A stretch of 64,000 nucleotides of DNA, taken from positions 7,440,001 to 7,504,000 of the forward strand of contig JAPTYK010000001.1 in assembly GCA_026913215.1 (NCBI GenBank). The letters are read 5' to 3'. Below are positions 9,997 through 20,721 of the stretch, piece after piece (position 1 is the first letter of the stretch; the number at the start of each line of letters is the position of its first letter). The position numbers were made by a program, and so were the translations under genes. This stretch comes from Streptomyces diastatochromogenes. Its GTDB lineage: Bacteria; Actinomycetota; Actinomycetes; Streptomycetales; Streptomycetaceae. The notes under the pieces are model-generated. The model saw nothing but the letters and a program-made list of their open reading frames with translations, was not told where the DNA came from and made no database searches.

Positions 9997-11980
9997 GTGG
10001 AGCGACTGACGGGGGAACTGCGGCCGGGTGATCCGCGCGTGCTCGGGCCGTGGCGGCTGCTCGGCGTCCTCGGCGAGGGCGGCATGGGGGTCGTGTACCT
10101 GGGCCGAGGCGGGCGCCGGGTCGCCGCGGTGAAGACGCTCAGGCCCGAACTCCTGGACGAGGCCCACTTCCTGGCCCGGTTCCGCAGGGAGCGGCAGGCC
10201 GCCGACGCGACCCGGCACCCGTATCTGCCACGGCTGCTGGGCGCGGACCTGGGCGGGCCGGTGCCCTGGATCGCGACCGAGTTCGTCGGCGGGCCGACCC
10301 TGGGGCGCTGTGTCGACGACCACGGCCCGCTGCCCGAGCCCGCCGTGCGGGCCCTGGGCGGGATGCTCGCCTCGGCCCTCGCCGCGCTGCACGCCGCCCA
10401 GGTGGTGCACCGCGACCTGAAACCGTCCAACGTGCTGCTGGCCGCCGACGGGCCGCGCCTGGTCGACTTCGGCATCGCGCGCCTGCCCCTGGCGACGACC
10501 GTGACGGTCACCGGGCAGCGCCCCGGCTCGCCGGGATACATGTCGCCCGAGCAGGTCCTGGGACGTGAACTGGGGCCGCCCAACGACGTGTTCACCTTGG
10601 GCGCCCTCCTGGTGTACGCGAGCACCGGGCATCCCGCGTTCGGCGGCGAGAGCTCCGCGGCCCTCGACTACGCCATCGCGCACGAGGAGCCCGACCTCTC
10701 CCGCGTCCCGCCCCCGCTCGCGCCCGTCCTGCACCGCTGCCTGGACAAGTCGCCCGGGGCGCGCCCCACGGCCGAGGAGCTCGCGGCGCTCTGGTCGTCA
10801 CCGGCCCGGCGCCCCAAGGCGGCCAAGGAGTGGCTGCCCCGTACGTGGCCGCCACGATCGTCGAACGGGAGCGCGGAGCGCGGGAGTTGACCGGAACGAC
10901 GCGGCGCCGGGTGCTCGGGGCGGCGGGCGCCGTCCTCGCGCTCGGCGCGGGCGGCGGCTGGTGGGCGTACGGCAGGAACGGGGACGACACCGGGGTGCCG
11001 CTGTGGGACGGTCCCCGGCACCCGGCCCTCACCCGTGTGGAGCGCCTCGGGCCTCGACCCCGCCATGCCGTTCGGGCCCGCGGCGGCGGGCGACGCCCTG
11101 CTGGTCGCGCACCCCGGCCGGGTGACCGCCCTCGACCCGCGCACCGGCGACCGGCTCTGGTCGTACGAGGGCGGCCGCCCGCCCGCGCCGGAGGCACCCG
11201 GCCCCGTCCTGATCGGCCCCGACGGGGCGCTGCGCGCCTCGCGCCCCGCACCGGAGAGGAGCGGTGGCGCGGGCCCGGCGGCCTGGAGCACCTGCTCGCC
11301 GTCGACACGGAGGCCGCGTACGCGCTCGACGGCGACGGATACCTCCTCGCGGTACGGCTCGCCGACGGCTCCCGGCGCTGGCGCTCCCGCGATCCGCTCG
11401 GCACCCGGCGCGGCACGGTGGCCACGACGGACGGCACCCGCCTCCTCGTCACGACGGGCGAAGGGGCCACCACGGTCTTCGACACCGGTTCCGGAGCGCG
11501 CGGCTGGACGGACAAGAAGGGCGCGCGGGGAGTGCGGGCCGCCGTGGGCGGCGGGCTCGCCGTCCTGACCGGCCCGACCGTGCGCGCGCTGTCCCTGAGC
11601 TCCGGCGCCCCGCGCTGGCAGGCGCAGCCGAACGGGCGGGAGAGCCTCGGGATACCGGTGGTGCACGACGGCCACGTCTACGTCACCGACGGCGACGAGC
11701 TCCGCTGCCTCCGGCTCGCCGACGGGTCCGGCGTCCGCGTCGCCCACGGAGCGGGCGGCACCTACGCGCCCGGCGTGCAGCCGGTCGTGGCGGCACACGG
11801 CCTGTACGTGCCGCTGGAGAACGGCGCCGACGGCGTCGCCGCCGTCCCGCTGACCGGCGACGCCGAGCGCTACCGCTCCACCCCGGGGCGGACAGCGACG
11901 CGCCCTGGGCCGTCGCCGCGGTGGGCGACGTGGTCGCGCTGCAGAACGGCGGACATCTGTACGCGCTGCCACGGTTCTGA
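9997..11980 (+). CDS. membrane serine/threonine protein kinase with C-terminal PQQ-type beta-propeller, frameshifted
   Basis: Residues 1-265 form a complete Hanks-type kinase: glycine loop GEGGMGVVYLG, VAAVKTL (ATP-binding Lys), HRDLKPSN (catalytic loop), DFGIA, and GSPGYMSPEQ. A membrane helix follows (RRRVLGAAGAVLALGAGGG, near 10905-10965). The extracellular part holds PQQ/WD-like blades (VTALDPRTGDRLWSYEGG, LLAVRLADGSRRWRSRDP, LSLSSGAPRWQAQP). Frameshifts near 10845, 11050, 11250 and 11890 split it, and the end LQNGGHLYALPRF lies in another frame. It probably senses an external signal and phosphorylates cytoplasmic targets. First of three similar consecutive genes. Confidence 0.8.
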
Positions 11981-12068
11981 ACCGTACGGCGCGGGGAACC
12001 AAAGCATTCGGCTTTCTCGACCTTCCGTGGGACGGGAAGTGCGCACAGGGACAAGGGGTTGGGGATCC

Positions 12069-14253
12069 GTGGCAATACCGGTCGCAGGGTTGGGCGCCAT
12101 CCGGGGCGGTGATCTGCCGCAGGTCGCCGGGTACCGCGTGCTGGCGAGGCTGTGGGAGAGCGCCGCCGTGGTCGCGTACGTGGCACGGGACGGCGAAGGG
12201 TCACCGTCACGCTGTGCGCGGTGCAGCCCCGGCTCGCCGCCTCGCGGACCGTGCGCCGCAGACTGCGCGCCGAGGCCGGGCTCGGCGCACGGGCCTCGGG
12301 GCCCTGGACGGTGCCGGTGTGGCCGCTCACCGACGACTGCTTCGTCACCGCCTACCGCCCGGCCCTGCCCCTGGACGTCGCCGTCACCCGGCACGGCCCG
12401 CTGCCCGAGCACGCCCTGCGGATCCTCGGCGCCGCCCTCGCCGAGACGCTGACCCGGCTGCACACCCTGGTGCCCGCACACCAGGGACTGGCCCCGCACA
12501 CCGTCCAACTCGCCTCCGACGGACCCCGGCTGACCGGCTTCGGCCCGCTCGGAGCGGCCACCGCGGTGGGCCTGGACGGCACGGAACCCCGGCTCACCCT
12601 CGGCTACCTCACTCCGGAGCAGGTGGCCCGCCAGGCCCCGGGACCGGCGTCCGACGTCTTCGTCCTCGGGCTCCTCCTGGTCTACGCGGCCACGGGCGGC
12701 GGCCCGTTCCCCGCGGCGACGCCGGAAGCCCTGGCCTCGGCGGACGCCGAGCTGGGCGGCGTACCCCGGCACTGCGGCCGCTGCTCGCGCGCTGTCTCGC
12801 CAAGGCGCCGGGGGACCGGCCGACCCCGCGGGACATCGCGGCCGAACTCGCGCCCCACGGGTGCCCGCGCTGCTCGCCGAGGGCTGGCTGCCCGGTCCCC
12901 TCATGGCGGAACTGTCCGAACAGGCCGCGGCCGTCATGGCCTTGGACCCCTCGGGCACGGAATCCCCGCCGGCCGAGCCGGACACCGGCACGCTCGTCGC
13001 GACGCGGACCGAGGACGCCCACCGCCCCGCCCCGGCCGTCGCACCCTGCTCACAGCGGGGCGGGGCTCGTGGCCGGCGCGGCGGGCGGCTTCGGCCTGGC
13101 CCGCGCCCTGACCCCGGAACGCCGCGTACCGACGGCCGCCGCCGCACCCCGGCGCGTGGAACGCACGGCCCCCACGGCGCTGTGGCACTACAAGGCGCGG
13201 GCCCAGGGGGAGCCCGCCCTCGTGTGGCAGGACGAGATCGTGGTCCTGCCGGTCGGCGGCCAGACCGTGGGCCTGGATCTGCGCACCGGGAAGGAGCGCT
13301 GGTCGAAGCCGATGTTCAGCTGGACCCCGGTCCCGGTCCGCGACGACCTCCTGCTGACCGTCGCGAGCGGCAATCTCACCACCTTCTCGGCCCGGACCGG
13401 GGTGGTGCGCAGCGTCGACGGCCGCTACGGCCGCTACGTCACGGCCGACGGCGGCTTCCTGACGCACGACGGCGGGCAGCTGTGGTTCATCATCAGCAAC
13501 AGCGACGCCGCGCATCTCGTCTGCTACGACCTCGCGCACGGCGACGAGGTGTGGCGGGCGAGACTCCCGAAGGACCTCCCCAAGATCCGGGACATCGCCG
13601 TGGGCAAGGACGCGGTCCACGCGCGCTTGGCGGACATCTACATCGGATCGGACTACCAGTGGGACCAGAAAGAAAAGCGCCTGGCCGTCTTCACCTCGTA
13701 CGACCGCGCCACCGGCAGGCAGCTGCGTCGGCGGTCGTACCCGGCCGTGAAGTTCAACAGCCCCGCGTGGCTCTCCCCCAAGGGAGTCCTGTACTCCAGC
13801 GATCAGGGGCTGCAGGCCCACGACCTGGACACCGGCAAGGTGCTGTGGACGAGCAGCGCGGGCGACGCCCGGCCGGTGACGACGGCGCGCGCGGTGCGGG
13901 AGGTGGGCGACGCGCTGTACGTCGTCGACTCGATCAGGAGCACGTACAAGGTCGACGCCCGTGACGGGAAGTCCCTTTGGGAGGCCAGGCCCGCGGACCA
14001 TGTGATCCTCTTCGACGACTCGGTCAGGGTCGCCCTGGACACCGGGCCGCGAAACACCCCGCTGCTGCGTCTGGACGACCTGAACGTGACGGCCTACGAC
14101 CCGGGCGACGGCACCGCCCAGTGGGTCTTCGAAGGCGTCGGCGACCTCTATCCGGCGGACAACGCGGGCGTCTGGCGACTGGCCCGAGGCAGCCGGATCG
14201 GCGTGTTCTCCCGGCGTACGAGCCCGCACTACTTCGCCCTCCCGATCGGATGA
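12069..14253 (+). CDS. pseudokinase-beta-propeller membrane protein, frameshifted
   Basis: Same architecture as its two neighbours, but the kinase half has lost its catalytic residues. There is no glycine-rich loop (VAGYRVLARLWESAAVVAYV). The catalytic loop HRDLKPSN is AHQGLAPHTV, and DFG is TGFG. The lobe is otherwise recognisable (LGYLTPEQVARQA, DVFVLGLLLVYAATGGGPF, LLARCLAKAPGDRPTPRDI). These substitutions lie in well-read stretches, not at frameshifts. A membrane segment near 13060-13090 (AGLVAGAAGGFGLARAL) precedes an intact propeller read continuously from about 13060 to the stop. Frameshifts fall near 12200, 12765, 12860 and 13050. Probably a scaffold or allosteric partner of the flanking kinases. 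Confidence 0.75.
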
Positions 14254-16429
14254 CCCCCGTGCCCGACTCCCTCGTCACCCCGCTGCTCCCCGCCGATCCG
14301 GAGCGCCTCGGCCCCTTCGCCCTGCTCGGCCGGCTCGGCGGCGGGGGCATGGGCACCGTGTACCTCGCCCGCTCGGCCGGGGGACGGGTGGTCGCCCTCA
14401 AGGCCGTGCACGAACACCTGGCCCGCGAGCCGGAGTTCAGGATCCGGTTCCGGCTGGAGGCGGAGGCCGCGCGGACCATCGGCACCCTGCACGGCGCGAC
14501 CGTCGTGGACGCCGACACCCAGGCCGCGACGCCCTGGCTGGCCACCGAATACGTGCTCGGCCCCTCGCTCGCCGAAGCCGTGGAGCGCCACGGCCCGCTG
14601 CCCGAGCCCGCCGTGCGCGCCTGGGCGCCCGGCTCGCCGACGCGCTCGCCGGGATCCACGGCACGGGCCTCGTGCACCGCGACCTGAAGCCGTCGAACAT
14701 CCTGATCGACGCGGCGGGCCCGCGCATCATCGACTTCGGCATCGCCCGCGCGCTCGGCGCCCACCGCCTCACCCGCTCCGGGCAGGCCGTCGGCACCCCC
14801 GCCCACATGTCCCCCGAGCAGGCCTCGGGCCACGACCACGAACCACCGGGCGACGTCTTCGCCCTGGGCGGCGTCCTCGTGTTCGCGGCCACCGGGCACG
14901 GGCCGTTCCCCGGCGGCCGGGCGGCCGACGTCCTCTACCGCGTCCGCTACGAGGACCCGGACCTGTCCCACGTACCCGCCGCGCTGGTCCCCGTACTGGA
15001 ACGCTGTCTCGCCAAGGACCCGGCCGAACGGCCCCGGCCCGTCGCGCTGTCACAGGAGTGGGGCGGCCCGGACGGGGCCTTCGCGGCCCTGCTGCCCGCC
15101 CGCTCCTCGCCGACATCGGGCGGCGCGCCGCGGCGGTGTGGGACCTGCGGCCGCAGCGCCTCCCGGGCCGCCGCCCGTCATCGACCCGCCCGCGGGCCCG
15201 TCGCGGCGACGAGTGCTCACGGCCGTCGGCGGCGGGCTGCTGGCGGCGGGGGCGGGCGGCGCCGTGTGGGCCGCGACCCGGGGACCGGGCTCCTCGGGCC
15301 GCCCCGCGCGGCCGCGCCGTCACGGGCTCCGGGGTCCGCCCCGAACCCCTGTGGAAGTACCGGGGCGAGGAGGAGGCCACACTGATCGCCGTCCGGGACG
15401 GCGTGCTGATCGTCTCCGTGGGCGACGTGGAGGACCAGCGGTCGGTGATCGGCCTGGACGCGGCCACCGGCAAGGTCCGCTGGCGGCAGCCGCGGGCGCT
15501 GACCTTCCCGGAGGCCGGCGCGGGAGCGTCGCCCTCGTGCCCGACGCCGTGGGCTGGGGCGCGCAGCGCCTGCTCCTCCTCGACGCGAAGACCGGGAAGA
15601 TCCGGCCGTGTCCGGGCAAGCTCGCGGGGCTGACCGTGGGGAGGACTCCTCCTGATCGCGACGCCCGACCTCGTCCTCCTGAGCCTCGACTCCAACGGCG
15701 GACGGACGCTGCTCGCGTACGACGCCGCCACGGGCGAACGGCGGTGGCAGGCCCGGCCCGACACCAGGAACCCGGTACTGACGGCGGTCCTCGACGGGGA
15801 CACCCTGGTCTGCACGACGGCGTGGGAGGGCGCCGCCTTCGGCGTGCGCGACGGCAAGCCGCGCTGGCGGACGGAGCTCGCCGAATCGCCCGACAGCCTC
15901 GGCAAGGTCCACCCCGGTCGCTGGCGGCCGGCGGGCTGTACGCCGGGGGCGGCAGGCTGACCGCCGTGGACACGGTCACCGGGAAGGTGCGGTGGCGCTT
16001 CGGCGAGGAACGGGCGAAGGCGAACGACGGCCGCTCGTACTACGGGATCCCCGCCGTCCAGGACGGCGTGGTGTACGTGGCGAGCCTCGCCACCATGACC
16101 CGGGGGATCAGCGGTTTCTACGACATCGTGGCGGTGCGCGCGTCCGACGGCCGGGAGCTGTGGACCTACCACATCGGCGCCGGGGCCAAGACCGAACCCC
16201 GCCGCTCCTGTACGACGGAACCCTCTTCCACGACACCGGCAAGGTCCCGCAGCCGCTGCTCGCCGTCGACCTGAAGAAGCACCGCCCGCCGTGGACCTTC
16301 CGCAGCGGGATCCCCGACGACGGGCACGCGGCGGTGAACTCCCTCGCCGGACGCACCGCCCTCGTCCGGGCCGACGACCGCCTGTACCTGTCCTGCGGCA
16401 CCCAGGTCCTCTGCCTCCCGGCGCGGTGA
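14250..16429 (+). CDS. membrane serine/threonine protein kinase with beta-propeller, multiply frameshifted
   Basis: Its ATG overlaps the stop of the pseudokinase gene (ATGA), so the pair is translationally coupled. The kinase domain is complete: GRLGGGGMGTVYLARS, VVALKAV, HRDLKPSNIL, IDFGIARAL, GTPAHMSPEQ. A membrane helix lies near 15210-15260 (RRRVLTAVGGGLLAAGAGG). Propeller blades follow (VIGLDAATGKVRWRQP, LLAYDAATGERRWQARP, LTAVDTVTGKVRWRFGEE) up to LYLSCGTQVLCLPAR. At least six frame changes occur (near 14630, 15110, 15190, 15320, 15530 and 16200). Same inferred role as the first kinase. Confidence 0.75.
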
Positions 16430-16549
16430 GGAGGGCTCACCGCGCACCCCTCGGCTCGTTCCTCAGGGCGTTCCGCCGGCCGCGATGACGACCGCTTCGA
16501 GCTCCGGGCCGGTTTCGGGCCTCGGGCCGACGGGACACGGGGTGACCCG

Positions 16550-17155
16550 TCACGCGCCCCGCCAGATGTTGTCGAAGGCCGCCTGCTCGACGCTCCGGCG
16601 CTGGCGCTCGCCCTCCAGTTCGAGTTCCGCGTCGCCGACGGCGGCCAGGACCGTGGCCGTGTCGTCCGTGGGGTCCGGTGCCTCGGCGGCGGGTTCGGCC
16701 GCCGGTCCGACGGCCGCCACCAGCGCGGTGAGAACAGGGTCGCCGGCCCTCCACCGCTCCTGCGCCCGGCGGCGTGCGGGGGAGTCGGTGAGGACCGGTT
16801 CGCCCTTGCCTCCGAAGGACAGCCGGTGCCGGTGCGTCCGGCTGAGGTCGCCGTCCGACTCCAGCGCCGCTTCGTAGCCGTCGGCGAGGGCGCGGCCCCG
16901 TCGCCACAGCCAGTCGTCCAGCGACTCGTACGGTGCGTGCCGGACGAGCGCGGTGTGCGCCTGCCGCAGGAGGGCGTCCTGCGGTGTCGGGTCGTCCGCC
17001 GGTACGAGGCGGTCGCCGTCCAGCCGGAGGGCGCCGAGGTCCAGCAGGTCGATCACCTCGGCGCCCGCGAGCGCCAGCGACAGGGCGCCCCGGGGCACGG
17101 CGCGGCCGGGGTCGAGCTCCATGACGGTGATCCACAGGTCACGTGCTGTGCTCAC
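16550..17155 (-). CDS. GPP34 (GOLPH3/VPS74-like) family phosphoprotein
   Basis: 201 residues, intact. STARDLWITVMELDPGRAV, LSLALAGAEVIDLLDLGALRLDGDRLVP, YESLDDWLWRRGRALADGY and TDSPARRRAQERWRAGDPV are hallmarks of the bacterial GPP34 family, which is abundant in Streptomyces. The eukaryotic relatives bind PI4P and sort Golgi glycosyltransferases; the bacterial role is unknown. Start GTG 17155 follows GGGAG 7 bases upstream. The C-terminal 50 residues are Ala/Glu-rich and less conserved. Confidence 0.8.
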   Translation of the reverse strand: MSTARDLWITVMELDPGRAVPRGALSLALAGAEVIDLLDLGALRLDGDRLVPADDPTPQDALLRQAHTALVRHAPYESLDDWLWRRGRALADGYEAALESDGDLSRTHRHRLSFGGKGEPVLTDSPARRRAQERWRAGDPVLTALVAAVGPAAEPAAEAPDPTDDTATVLAAVGDAELELEGERQRRSVEQAAFDNIWRGA

Positions 17156-17347
17156 GGCGGACTCCCGGAGGGTTCGACGGCGTATGCGACGGCGTACACG
17201 CTCAGGATCCGCCGGACAGGCGCGGAGAGCGATCCGGGCGGCGAGGGCGAGGGGCCCGTCTTGACGATTGGGCAAGTGCCTGAACAAAATGCCGGTTCGA
17301 CTGTCGGCGGCAGTTCGCACCGTGCCCGTCGGCCGGTGGCCACCGCG

Positions 17348-17360
17348 TAATATGCCTGAC
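17348..17360 (+). promoter_or_regulatory. -10 element of a putative leaderless promoter
   Basis: A consensus TAATAT at 17348-17353 is followed by 7 bases and then ATG 17361. Any transcript from it should begin at the A of that ATG, leaving out the upstream ATG at 17352, which overlaps the -10 box. This decides the start of the downstream gene. Confidence 0.55.
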
Positions 17361-17723
17361 ATGTCCACAGTTGCCGTTATCGCGGTCGTCGCGCTCGCCC
17401 TTCTGCACGTCTACATCCTGGTTCTGGAGATGTTCCTGTGGACCACTTCCCGGGCCCGTGCCTCCTTCGGCACGTCCCAGGAGTTCGCGGTGGCGACGAA
17501 GGCGATGGCCGCCAACCAGGGCCTGTACAACGGCTTCCTGGCGGCCGGGCTCTTCTGGGGCGCCTTCGCCTCCGATCCGGTCGGGTTCCGGGTGCGGGTC
17601 TTCTTCGTGGCGTGCGTGGCCGTCGCGGGGCTGTTCGGCGCCGTGACGGCCTCCCGCAAGATCCTCTTCGTGCAGACCGTGCCGGCGCTGGTCGTGCTCG
17701 CCCTGGTGCTGCTGGCCCGCTGA
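17361..17723 (+). CDS. DUF1304 family membrane protein
   Basis: 120 residues with four predicted membrane segments (VAVIAVVALALLHVYILVLE; GLYNGFLAAGLFWGAFA; VFFVACVAVAGLFGAVTAS; VPALVVLALVLLA). The conserved MFLWTT and ANQGLYNGFLAAGL patterns identify DUF1304, a small integral membrane family of unknown function. Stand-alone gene with a strong downstream hairpin. Function cannot be inferred further. Confidence 0.85.
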   Translation: MSTVAVIAVVALALLHVYILVLEMFLWTTSRARASFGTSQEFAVATKAMAANQGLYNGFLAAGLFWGAFASDPVGFRVRVFFVACVAVAGLFGAVTASRKILFVQTVPALVVLALVLLAR

Positions 17724-17737
17724 ATCCCGACCGACCG

Positions 17738-17771
17738 CCGAAGGGTGCCTCTCGCGAGGGCACCCCTTCGG
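17738..17771. terminator. bidirectional terminator
   Basis: CCGAAGGGTGCC (17738-17749) pairs with GGCACCCCTTCGG (17759-17771, one bulged C) around a 9-base loop. It lies between the convergent DUF1304 and ABC permease genes. Confidence 0.7.
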
Positions 17772-17791
17772 CTTCCTTCGGGCGGGTCGGG

Positions 17792-19026
17792 TCAGGAACC
17801 GGCCCGGCGCTTGTTGTAGACGTCGAAGCCGACGGCCGCGAGCAGCACCAGGCCCTTGATGACCTGCTGGTAGTCGGTGCCGACGCCGACCAGCGACATG
17901 CCGTTGTTCAGCACGCCGAGCACCAGGCCGCCGATGATGGCGCCGAGGACGGTGCCCACGCCGCCGCTGGCGGAGGCACCGCCGATGAAGGCGGCGGCGA
18001 TCGCCTCCAGCTCGAAGTTGATGCCGGCCTGCGGGGTGCCGGCGTTGAGGCGCGCGGCGAAGACCAGCCCGGCCAGCGCCGCGAGGACGCCCATGTTGGT
18101 GAAGGCGAGGAACACGACCCGCTTGCTCTTCACCCCGGACAGCTTGGCGGCCGCCTCGTTGCCGCCGATGGCGTACGTGTGCCGCCCGATGATCGAGTTG
18201 CGCATCAGATAGCCGAAGCCGACCAGCAGCGCGCCGAGGATCAGCAGCACGATCGGCACGCCGTGGTAGCTGGCGAGGAGCAGGGTGAAGACGGCCACGG
18301 CGCGGTGATCACGGTGAGCTTGGCCAGGAACAGCCCGAGCGGAAGGGGTTCGAGACCGTACGAGACGGTCTGCCGCCGGCCGCGCACCTCCTGCGGGATC
18401 GCGACGGCCAGCACCGCGAGCCCGAGGAGCAGGGTGAGGTTGTGGTAGTCGGTGTGCGGTCCCACCTCGGGGAGGAAGCCGCTGCTGATGCTCTGGAAGC
18501 CCGTGGGGAACGGCGCCACCGACTGGCCCTGGAGCAGGATCTGGGTGCCGCCGCGGAAGAGCAGCATGCCCGCCAGGGTGACGATGAAGGACGGGATGCC
18601 GAGGTAGGCGATCCAGAAGCCCTGCCAGGCGCCGGCGAGGGCGCCGATCACCAGCGCCGCCAGCACCGCCACGGGCCACGGCAGATGGTGCTCGACCATC
18701 ATCACCGCGGCGGCGGCCCCGACGAAGGCGGCCAGCGAGCCGACCGAGAGGTCGATGTGCCCGGCGATGATGACGATCATCATCCCGATCGCGAGGATGA
18801 GGATGTAGCCGTTCTGCTGGATCAGGTTGGTGATGTTGAGCGGCTGGAGCAGGATGCCGTCCGTCCAGATCTGGAACAGCAGCACGATCAGCGCGAGCGC
18901 GACCAGCATGCCGTACTGGCGCACGTTGCCGCGCAGCGCGCGGGTCAGCACGCCGCCGGGGGAGGGGCTCGGGCCGGCCTGCGGCGCCTTCGGGGACGAA
19001 TCCGGGATGATCTCGGTCTGGGCCAT
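17792..19026 (-). CDS. sugar ABC transporter permease (XylH/GguB/AraH-like), one frameshift
   Basis: About 412 residues of a ribose/xylose-type permease. AGHIDLSVGSLAAFVGAAAA is the conserved signature of the branched BPD_transp_2 family, and the C-terminal half reads RNSIIGRHTYAIGGNEAAAKLSGV, GGASASGGVGTVLGA and LNNGMSLVGV. The length matches the long multiple-monosaccharide subfamily rather than the 320-residue RbsC. The frame breaks near 18297 (KLTVITA should continue as VAVFTLLLASYHGVP). Only 3 bases separate its start from the stop of the ATPase gene, so it is the last gene of a three-gene transporter operon. Confidence 0.85.
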
Positions 19027-19029
19027 GCC

Positions 19030-20577
19030 TCACACCTGCTCGTTGCTGGATGCGGCGCTCATGGTCATGAGCCGCATGAGGGATTCCTGGGTGGCGTCGG
19101 CGCGGGCCGCCTCGCCGGTGATCCGGCCCTCGGCCATGGCGTAGATCCGGTCGCACAGGCCCAGGAGTTCGGGGAGTTCGGACGAGATGACGAGCACGGC
19201 CATGCCCTGGGCGGCCAGCTCGGCGATGACCGTGTAGATCTCCGCCTTCGCGCCGATGTCGATGCCACGGGTGGGCTCGTCGAGGATCAGCACCTCCGGC
19301 TCGGCGAAGATCCACTTGCTGAGGACGACCTTCTGCTGGTTGCCGCCGCTGAGCTTGCCGGTCTCCGTGAACACCGTCGGGGCCTTGATGTTCATGGTCC
19401 GGCGGAAGGACTCGGCGACCCGGGTCTCCTCGTGCCGGTCGACCCGGCCGTGGCGGGCGACCTTGCCGAGCGCGCTCAGCGAGATGTTCCGGCTGATGTC
19501 GTCGATGAGGTTGAGGCCGAGCTGCTTGCGGTCCTCGGTGACGTACGCGAGGCCGTGCCCGATCGCCTCGGGCACCGTCCGGGTGCGGATCTCCCGGCCG
19601 TGCAGCCGCACCCGGCCGGCGGCCCACCGCCCGTACGAGCGGCCGAAGACGCTCATCGCCAGCTCCGTGCGGCCCGCGCCCATGAGGCCGGCGACGCCGA
19701 CGATCTCACCGCGCCGCACGTGCAGGGAGACGCCGTCCACCACCATGCGCTGCTGGTCGATCGGGTGCCGGACGCTCCAGTCCTCGATCTCGAAGGCGAC
19801 CTCCCCGATGTCGGGGGTACGCTCGGGGTAGCGGTGCTCCAGGTCGCGGCCGACCATGCCGCGGATGATCCGGTCCTCGGAGATGCCGTCGGAGCCGATC
19901 GCGAGGGTCTCGATGGTCCGCCCGTCGCGCAGGATGGTCACGGCGTCCGCGACCCGGGCGATCTCGTTCAGCTTGTGCGAGATGATGACGCAGGCGATGC
20001 CCCGCGCCTTGAGTTCGAGGATCAGGTCGAGCAGCTTGCGGCTGTCCTCGTCGTTCAGCGCCGCGGTGGGCTCGTCCAGGATGAGCAGCCGGACCTTCTT
20101 GGCCAGCGCCTTGGCGATCTCCACGAGCTGCTGCTTGCCCACGCCGAGGTCGGCGATCCGGGTGTGCGGGCTCTCGTCGAGGCCGACCTGGCGGAGCAGT
20201 TCGGCGGCGTGGGTGAGCGTCCGGTGCCAGCTGATGACGCCGCGGGAGGCGTGCTCGTTGCCGAGGAAGATGTTCTCGGCGATGGACAGGTACGGCACCA
20301 GCGCCAGTTCCTGGTGGATGATGACGATGCCGCGCTGCTCGCTCGCCCGGATGTCCCGGAACCGGCAGGGCTCGCCCTCGAAGAGGATCTCGCCCTCGTA
20401 GGAGCCGTGCGGGTGGACGCCGCTGAGCACCTTCATCAGGGTGGACTTGCCGGCGCCGTTCTCGCCGCAGACGGCGTGCACCTCGCCGGCGCCGACGCTC
20501 AGGTTGACCCCGGAGAGCGCTTTGACGCCGGGGAACGACTTGCTGATCGACCGCATCTCGAGAACGGGTCCAGCCAT
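19030..20577 (-). CDS. sugar ABC transporter ATP-binding protein (double-cassette, XylG/GguA/AraG-like)
   Basis: 515 residues, intact. It has two ABC cassettes in tandem, as in RbsA/XylG/AraG. The first has Walker A GENGAGKSTLMK, Q-loop HQELALVPYLS, signature DLGVGKQQ and Walker B LLILDEPTAAL. The second has the degenerate Walker A GLMGAGRTEL, signature KLSGGNQQK and Walker B VLILDEPTRGIDIG. Start ATG 20577 is chosen because family members begin with PVLEMRSISKSFPGVKAL. It is separated from the binding-protein gene by a hairpin that may lower its expression. Confidence 0.9.
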   Translation of the reverse strand: MAGPVLEMRSISKSFPGVKALSGVNLSVGAGEVHAVCGENGAGKSTLMKVLSGVHPHGSYEGEILFEGEPCRFRDIRASEQRGIVIIHQELALVPYLSIAENIFLGNEHASRGVISWHRTLTHAAELLRQVGLDESPHTRIADLGVGKQQLVEIAKALAKKVRLLILDEPTAALNDEDSRKLLDLILELKARGIACVIISHKLNEIARVADAVTILRDGRTIETLAIGSDGISEDRIIRGMVGRDLEHRYPERTPDIGEVAFEIEDWSVRHPIDQQRMVVDGVSLHVRRGEIVGVAGLMGAGRTELAMSVFGRSYGRWAAGRVRLHGREIRTRTVPEAIGHGLAYVTEDRKQLGLNLIDDISRNISLSALGKVARHGRVDRHEETRVAESFRRTMNIKAPTVFTETGKLSGGNQQKVVLSKWIFAEPEVLILDEPTRGIDIGAKAEIYTVIAELAAQGMAVLVISSELPELLGLCDRIYAMAEGRITGEAARADATQESLMRLMTMSAASSNEQV

Positions 20578-20616
20578 GGTTGTGCGTCCGTATCGTTCGG
20601 GGCGGTGCGGTGGGGA

Positions 20617-20653
20617 GGCCTCCCGGGCCGGGATACCCGGGTTCCGGGAGGCC
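20617..20653 (-). promoter_or_regulatory. intercistronic hairpin between binding protein and ATPase genes
   Basis: GGCCTCCCGG (20617-20626) and CCGGGAGGCC (20644-20653) form a 10-bp stem in the 144-base gap of the transporter operon. Such stems commonly keep the upstream binding protein in excess over the membrane parts. Confidence 0.45.
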
Positions 20654-20721
20654 ACGGGCTCCGGAGGGTCCGGGCTCCGCACCGCCGGTTCGGCTCGGGG
20701 CCCGTCGACCGGGCCCGCGGG

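Noticed and set aside
12069..14253. Loss of HRD and DFG motifs as a frameshift artefact
   Set aside because: The altered motifs lie in uninterrupted frame with clear kinase-like sequence on both sides, so the loss is not caused by the missing bases.
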